Source: Pacificibacter marinus (GTDB taxonomy: Bacteria > Pseudomonadota > Alphaproteobacteria > Rhodobacterales > Rhodobacteraceae). From it: a stretch of DNA of 64,000 bases. The notes beneath the pieces were generated by a model that was given only the letters and a program-made list of their open reading frames with translations, was not told where the DNA came from and ran no database searches. This document shows, one piece after another, positions 62,401-64,000 of this stretch. The DNA lies in the NCBI RefSeq assembly GCF_900109555.1, contig NZ_FNZV01000007.1:62001-126000 (forward strand), read 5' to 3'. Position 1 is the stretch's first letter, and each line of letters starts with the position of its first letter. The translations under genes were made by a program, and so were the position numbers.

Positions 62401-64000
62401 GCACCAAGGCATTATCGCCGATCGAGGCTGTCACCGTCTTGGTGATGACACCGACTCCAACCCCTGCGCCCGCACCCACGGAATTGCCGCCACCGACCGC
62501 ACCAGGGTAGGTGTCGAGGGTGGAATTATCGGTGGCTGTAATCGCGATATCCCCGACCGTGCCAGATTGGCCGATCTGGGCGTAATCGCCGAGCAAGGCT
62601 TCTGTTGTGGTGTCGAGGATAAAGATGCCCGCCCCCGCGCCAACACCGACTGATCCGCTTGACGCGCCACCAGCCACGGCAAAAGTTTGGCCCGTCTGGC
62701 TTGCATTCGCGTCGATATTCAGCGCGCCAGCCTGTGTGATTTTCACCGCGTCCGCCGCACTTGTCCCGTTGGCAATCGCCGCACGGGTTACGTTTTCGAC
62801 CGTCACGACCGAAGCCGCAGCCCCAATGCCGACGCTGCCGCCAACACCAAGACCACCCGCCACGCTCAGGGTGTCGAAATCATTGTTAGCTGTCAGCGAC
62901 ACATCACCCGAGGCGGCAATTTGCACCCCAGTTCCAATTAATGCTTCGACATCGTTCTCAGAAACCAGAACCGTTGCAACACCGGCGATGCCGACGTTGC
63001 TCGCGCCCGCGGCGCTGACGCTGATGACATCAATGGATTGCGTCCCGCCTGCGGTAATATCCACTGCGGCGGCATCAACCAACTGTGTGTTGTCGGCAAG
63101 CTCGGCGGTGGTTTCACCGCTGTTGACGATCACCGAACTGGAAACCCCGACGCCGACCTTACTGCTGACAGCAACGCCGCCCGACAAAGCCTTGGCATCA
63201 AACGCATTATTGGCCGAAACGGTGACATTGTTGGCGCCCGCATCAATGGTGCTCGCAGCGGAGCTGGCCGGATTGTTCAAGCTTTTGCCAATGGCCGCAG
63301 ATGTTACATCTGAGAACACCATGACAGAGAACGAGCCTTGCACGGCGACTTTGCTGGACTGCGCGCCACCGATGGCCTCGGCGTAGTAGTTGCCCGTGCT
63401 AAACAGCGGTTGGCTGACGATGTTGGTTTGGAAGTCCTCGAGATCGGTGAAGGTGAACGGTACGGAGGGCGCTATTTCGGCATTGGTTGCTGCGACTTTG
63501 ACGCCACCAGAGGTGATCGCAGACCCTGCCCCGATATTGGCCGTATATTCGTTATCCGACACCACAACGGCGACAGATGCACCAATCCCCGCCTGCCCGC
63601 TTGAACGCGCAAGGCTGGTGGATTTCGCACTCATCCGACTGGAATTATCGGCCGTGACATTCACTGCGCTGACGCGGCTCGCGTTGCCAATCGTGACATT
63701 ATCGCCAATCGTGGCTGAGGTGGTTGTGTTGGATACATCAACCGCCAAGGCCCCCGCGACGCTGACTTTTTTCGACGAAGCCCCTGCAAAGGCGAGCGCG
63801 GATAGGCCATTGAGGAAGTCGGTTTTACCCGCAACCTGAGACATATTCTGGCTGGTCGCGGCGGTCACATTGACGGTGCCTGCGCGTGTCACGGTTGCAC
63901 CATCCGCGATGCTGGCCGTGGCGCTGTTGTTGGAAATGCTCAGAGCAACGCCCACAGCAACGCCGATATTCGCACCGGAAGCCGTGCCGTCACCGCTGGT
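50477..64000 (-). CDS. Giant TpsA filamentous adhesin, LktA-like (partial)
   Basis: At least 4507 residues, open to the window edge; the signal peptide and N-terminal TPS domain lie beyond it. Part 1 (64000 to about 58850) is a series of degenerate repeats of about 55 residues with TTASIG-type and GVGAGVGV-type motifs, like LktA-family filamentous adhesins. Part 2 (about 58850-57780) has a conserved block with an RGD triplet (58043-58051). Part 3 (about 57770-56690) is an Ala/Thr/Asn/Gln-rich probably helical insert. Part 4 (about 56690-50900) is a long beta-helix of NxxGDV-type turns broken by globular inserts. The C-terminal about 140 residues form a distinct Tyr-rich domain. Secreted by the adjacent TpsB. 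Function is probably surface adhesion or aggregation; target unknown. Confidence 0.9.
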   Translation of the reverse strand, partial: TSGDGTASGANIGVAVGVALSISNNSATASIADGATVTRAGTVNVTAATSQNMSQVAGKTDFLNGLSALAFAGASSKKVSVAGALAVDVSNTTTSATIGDNVTIGNASRVSAVNVTADNSSRMSAKSTSLARSSGQAGIGASVAVVVSDNEYTANIGAGSAITSGGVKVAATNAEIAPSVPFTFTDLEDFQTNIVSQPLFSTGNYYAEAIGGAQSSKVAVQGSFSVMVFSDVTSAAIGKSLNNPASSAASTIDAGANNVTVSANNAFDAKALSGGVAVSSKVGVGVSSSVIVNSGETTAELADNTQLVDAAAVDITAGGTQSIDVISVSAAGASNVGIAGVATVLVSENDVEALIGTGVQIAASGDVSLTANNDFDTLSVAGGLGVGGSVGIGAAASVVTVENVTRAAIANGTSAADAVKITQAGALNIDANASQTGQTFAVAGGASSGSVGVGAGAGIFILDTTTEALLGDYAQIGQSGTVGDIAITATDNSTLDTYPGAVGGGNSVGAGAGVGVGVITKTVTASIGDNALVRASDVLVNAQSGEAANIIAISAGIGGSAGLAGAAAVYTIENATTASIGESAVVFASDDVAVLANDFASVDSFVGSVSVGGSAGVGASVGIVIIDNTTHATIKDLAQVTALGNGTGVNYVSDFDTTFTSITDSFQGADLPDWDASTGLVASNASGASDVGLTAADARNTGLSLLTKTRNGTAHSETGHGVVVNAAASNSVRSLEVGFGAAGSVAVALSGNVPVITSDTQATIKAAQINKLAGAAHANQGVTVAAASDTYNLGIAGAAAGAGAVGAGAGVTVTVVNATTKATVDTAANMKAAGDVAVTANAQADFTSFSAALGAGGTVGLAGGVGVISITDVTEASLGGTTVAGGNVQVLADDQTRVASMNGAIAAGFGAAGIGGAVGVLSVKKTTTADIEDGASVTALGNSANTFGAYTGTDMTATRAARGLNVAATSGESNLSIAASAAGGLYAGISGVVTVQLHDVTTSAKIGNNVQINQDASQTGATGAQDVYVTARDTSISNVYAGGLAVGLAGIAGTVDVGVIKTTTSATIGDGVVMAAKRDVSASALSNKAGNSVIVSGAGGIVGVAAAVAVYDYGNGITPGGDADDKMSDATDGKYALSDITDQANDQTNDDGGDGVSSLFADPDTDPRIQTASAKAQTAREAVTLDTTPDTGLVVPAGTSANMGSAIVVAGGTIGLRSYDKLTTSLTAGAAAVGIAGVGAGIVVQSVDTTNTAQLSGAANITSAGLALNAQTLHAMTANTVVGVAGGFGLAAAVSVVSDDSDTYAYINGATVAVSGETAVNASSARSIDGEALGLSFGLSGAAGVSVATASIGGSTKAALGADASGETTDSGVDIGTNASRSGNVTLGATSDDWVKANTTAAGGGLGFAVQGAVALGDVTTTVATKMNDAAIYTNNAITSTAKATNSASTDAGGAALAGALAAGVSLAHSTLGVTVANDVYGNSILDGGTVTLGSSIAAGTNTADAVAVAGALVGLAGSDAKSKNQSSAQTNIKDSNINATGLVNITANSATKQTADATGYVFGIAALGSNDAESISGTVTRAVVTDMTGITAGGLNISATGVDDNTSTAVAGSGGVVAGAASSADTTTISTTEALINTSTAGDRFLVGITDGTVDINATHTALFGGSVDSTQASLVGASGASLDHQVTATVNSGLGDYARVWAANLTIDAANYVHNFFLGESAYALDGPAPATFNADDADWNVDSGSGGLLNLPAGKANVNITQNTLANVGAAADVWLLKPTSGLSALEIEAYNEVITHQKAKLDSAGAIATAKSVVELAADQNATVNIGADGTLLVDKGDVFISAWNQAEMDGRSSATTYGVAGAPDGHAWANLDVANTVDIGTDVRIEATDGVSPADGSMPSSATVNVYAGRSPTGTRSVIDLRTTIDLFNNSAIPIPGSPDAQANLVNNASVNQGTTDNTTPPPLIGILAAGDITIAADRGDITLSAVGTGTDIYREALAAVASAISGVFGGDEVTFDYHGGTTSNTGVASLALDGLVATGLQKFKSLTLNYGASCDPSLVSCISVSGTIGEDGIIRSSITADNSVIVQRLTQLELLKANTEGDTVALGAYQNEINFLQQKLIALGLGSFDTGGNFNLLPYASGKSVQQQLIDQRTATQDQLDTATNGFTNQATVVNSALPTSIAEAYDNGTANDYHSYVTTTRTQTASLPAYTAAVATPATIPDGSGGTMTNPAYAAAQTLINNYNTYSGNVSTGLTSANGYRSTINSTVTANATLQSQINDQIAIINAPASTSAQVATAQGLITTKLNQIVSNNTTIKTATNNLNTTMGTINSNLTNLATTANGSAVAGTSTVGTNLSIVANAKTFVNDWNTALGTANTSVSDRVTTLNGATTPAVGGYTVGTFTSSASTLASSIADLNTQIPLASTDPAAAPSTPMIEVKDVAARLGNIYLSGNIVTGGGTGVLSAPGNAEISIINNTAATLKVNNITMPSYEAGYIRVNGVIVESVADVTAFAPGQPSSANFNQVITGLTSSRPIVTLTNNYNPTSSAYTTAQQGLAPPDLIVAANKTINNPDGTVDLTSEYGNIYVHGAINAGSVNILARNGDFVSSYVNGFNHVGGDPASFNSATNPAEAGSGIIANGAISISARYLNINSTIQSGIVDLSVTLGANPQLTALDPVQIGVSESSIEAEVTAYRDSIIAGGSPSATPTVTNNRGTSITLNLNPNGLDTTALHAAITEYNAAVVLDASTNPMYTIPVTSGGSPELINIKDFLSGTGVTPRLEFSIEQANTYKADAGANGLVYTVIGGATDNIGVSYDVDNAQYVVNGAEVHGGYIQLYGQIMNTSSSGGELNVLDGFGRINITNTSNIPLVLQTLDAGADTTGVAGRGTAGVIDITDITRVDAPDQPSATNPSQVNVTRTVYTRDYVPGSISGQIMIATQSGTLDTVTGLPSYAGTVAVAVADSSASSDGNDRSASYSTTANLRYIWTTAEKFQLTTEVKTKDQQLFGSADLSIGFDTSFSSRGVATISPATRLADGTYLSQYQSPTGTTQFISVDGSIVTGTNGTGNNAPAFLVTAPNYNVVDNSTITDENLSSDYSFMDSYSYEKLGESSRSCNWWTLCIDSTVTTTYEMVQNYTTITTQALKADNPIAINFIGQNTSAVQVTSPSNVTLNGQVNAHNGDVTIAATGAGHSIITGNSSAVITARRIKLEAGASVGTSAASVQLRMDGAVNGNGALVATAAAGNVNLTASNGIVIEKVTAAGDPTAGNGNVDITAGTDIKSGQGSQFFTPSPTAKGVIQAPRVTLVANNGDVGSIADPLTVNSGYSLANRNFGDSVDPDPAYGLSVLAAGDIGISATSWGTTTQDWTGNADGTMLVDQVVSLGGDILLATTGQILDNNPTQTVDTRTYNQLLGYWNSLGLITGTAENDAKVQLAIDAFANGRTADYNAYWQIRKSQSDGGAAFDPSYNFTLATDSLQYKALVDQGVDIVAYQNEMTTRYRAMNDTVGDLTTAYVAGYAYDPADHPDDVADLQRGSGWSDRQLAFALSPGALKTVTGTNPVLKAPNVSGRTVTLNAGVGIGETIGAGTATVGVLIPADLDPSALTDAQKIALVTAERADLQIIVDAISALPANPTQAQIDAYAAAVNAGILNTQVIVPLGLDESAMSVAQRAALHAAANELVAASDMTIQVLSKRPLNFDAVTALEVDVTGTPGALDHGTAYLASRGNGLLGNVSVLGDTRIQVVGPIANVGSGVVATGNLILEASQGGIGTGVNPLDPYGPAFGPMKLSPLAGATITARAQGDIALDVTGTATIDTIYSPGNVSVLADTGIANANDDQLINILGTDVVLTTAAGNIGAAGRTLNVGVNFGGGITAAAPTGAIYLFGPKSDSFVITSAIAPNGILLQSENAAVINGAVTSGGPIQLIAGGQLSITGNSAVSTTAGSIVASAGALQMFNGATMVAPTGTVAITTTTGDAIVTGISTLGDVTINAAGHVLAGTDPLRVFDIETTDATALVQIVSGEGIGDQTTPNATSLDWPYDGSSVTETTTDVANPLIIKTARIDLNATTGDIAAITPLAITAAKLNAGTGSIGIDARSSFIGQSATAGANVKIASIGDLTIDLLDAGKTGPGTVDLVTTNGALAVGSATSTGTQTMQALNDVTFTQITTTGALPTDQGDVTVTSTDGSITGGSIDAAGTVRLNANGISFATIIAGIDAILNSSKDIFGDLLEAANHIDLTAGSVAGGVVTYNGDIGIDVGRAKTMSFDATGDLTLPDLEVSEKIVLRGGTITAGITQVPSGPNPLQMTLTGGRGTVGTSATVTVDAPAGIDIDDLFFVDTTFDTTAENVSIDNAYVPGSLLLTSPLQTLLFDNRTPRPHYTANVQYFEPEYAFALDMEGYYSISDAYVVQYTVSPDSTNELKFLDFPGAGLVRDTIRVMRNGVDMGNGPGTPFWELSSVTPRGSRVYDEDDFILVNGVAYYVGSSSEQGAAVKLNRIN
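56690..57770 (-). other. Long Ala/Thr/Asn/Gln-rich helical insert in TpsA
   Basis: About 360 residues lacking the Gly/Val beta-helix pattern. It starts with LTQLELLKANTEGDTV and QNEINFLQQKLIALG and contains repeated hydrophobic heptad-like stretches with many Asn, Thr and Ser. It is best explained as an alpha-helical or coiled-coil module inside the beta-helix shaft. A Cys pair (CDPSLVSC) lies just before it. Boundaries approximate. Confidence 0.55.
58850..64000 (-). repeat. Degenerate protein repeats, about 55 residues (about 165 bp), within TpsA
   Basis: Successive units share Gly/Ala/Val-rich strands, then a TTASIG or TTHATI turn, then an AxVxA-type strand. One unit between GAAAVYTIEN and the next SVGIVIIDN measures 55 residues, and neighbouring units are 52-55. 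The DNA is diverged, so these are protein-level rather than recent DNA repeats. Unit number cannot be counted exactly by eye, and some units carry inserts. Confidence 0.75.
60480..60665 (-). other. Asp-rich insert in the TpsA repeat array
   Basis: About 55 residues breaking the repeats, with clusters such as GGDADDKMSDATDG, then NDDGGDG and ADPDTDP. High Asp/Gly content suggests a flexible or Ca2+-binding loop between two beta-helix segments. Boundaries are approximate. Confidence 0.5.

Noticed and set aside
58923-63386. Long plus-strand open frames opposite TpsA (for example 60926-61972 and 62607-63386)
   Set aside because: They are antisense to a continuous, repeat-structured adhesin frame. 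Their translations are low-complexity mirror products with no family features or ribosome sites.

Overview
The window looks like chromosomal DNA of a marine alphaproteobacterium, most likely Rhodobacteraceae (Roseobacter group). Pointers are the aglEFGAK-type alpha-glucoside operon with a divergent LacI regulator, a compact alphaproteobacterial che operon, an arcDABC operon joined to an N-type ATPase operon, and FNR/FixK-type boxes in front of PHA and stress genes. Base composition is moderately GC-rich and even. I see no tRNA, rRNA, IS element, phage gene or CRISPR array.

Layout. (1) 1-694: 5' part of a TehA/SLAC1-family membrane protein, cut by the window edge. (2) 907-11454: sugar module. 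The minus-strand operon aglE-aglF-aglG-aglA-aglK (binding protein, two permeases, GH13 alpha-glucosidase, ATPase) faces a LacI-type regulator, followed by a GH1 beta-glucosidase and glucokinase. Repeated AAGCGCTT-like palindromes are the probable operators. (3) 11641-16721: chemotaxis operon STAS-cheY-cheA-cheW-cheR-cheY2 plus a small protein with a CheZ/CheT-like DxxxQ motif. It has no cheB, cheD or receptor. (4) 16854-24044: fused hydantoinase/5-oxoprolinase, MprF, and a PAP2 phosphatase. (5) 24321-47395: a low-oxygen/energy-stress island. It holds a Crp/Fnr regulator without FNR-type cysteines, a complete N-ATPase operon (atpDCQRBEFAG) translationally coupled to arcC of arcDABC, and the divergent phaC-fabI-phaJ/pta fusion-ackA operon. 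A phasin, a universal stress protein, an HdeD-like protein, a ferritin-like protein and CbpA/CbpM follow. At least three perfect TTGATNNNNATCAA boxes and one near-perfect box lie at the promoters. (6) 47885-64000: SapC-family protein, TpsB transporter, and a giant TpsA adhesin of at least 4507 residues whose N terminus is outside the window.

How the parts work together. The agl/GH1/glk block imports, hydrolyses and phosphorylates glucosides. In the island, arginine fermentation makes ATP through carbamate kinase, and the coupled N-ATPase could spend that ATP to export Na+; its c subunit carries a Na+-type ligand set. The PHA/acyl-phosphate operon could provide a reductive carbon sink with substrate-level ATP. 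The shared boxes suggest one FNR-family regulator switches these on together with storage-granule, chaperone and stress proteins. The final block is a two-partner secretion system building a very large surface protein.
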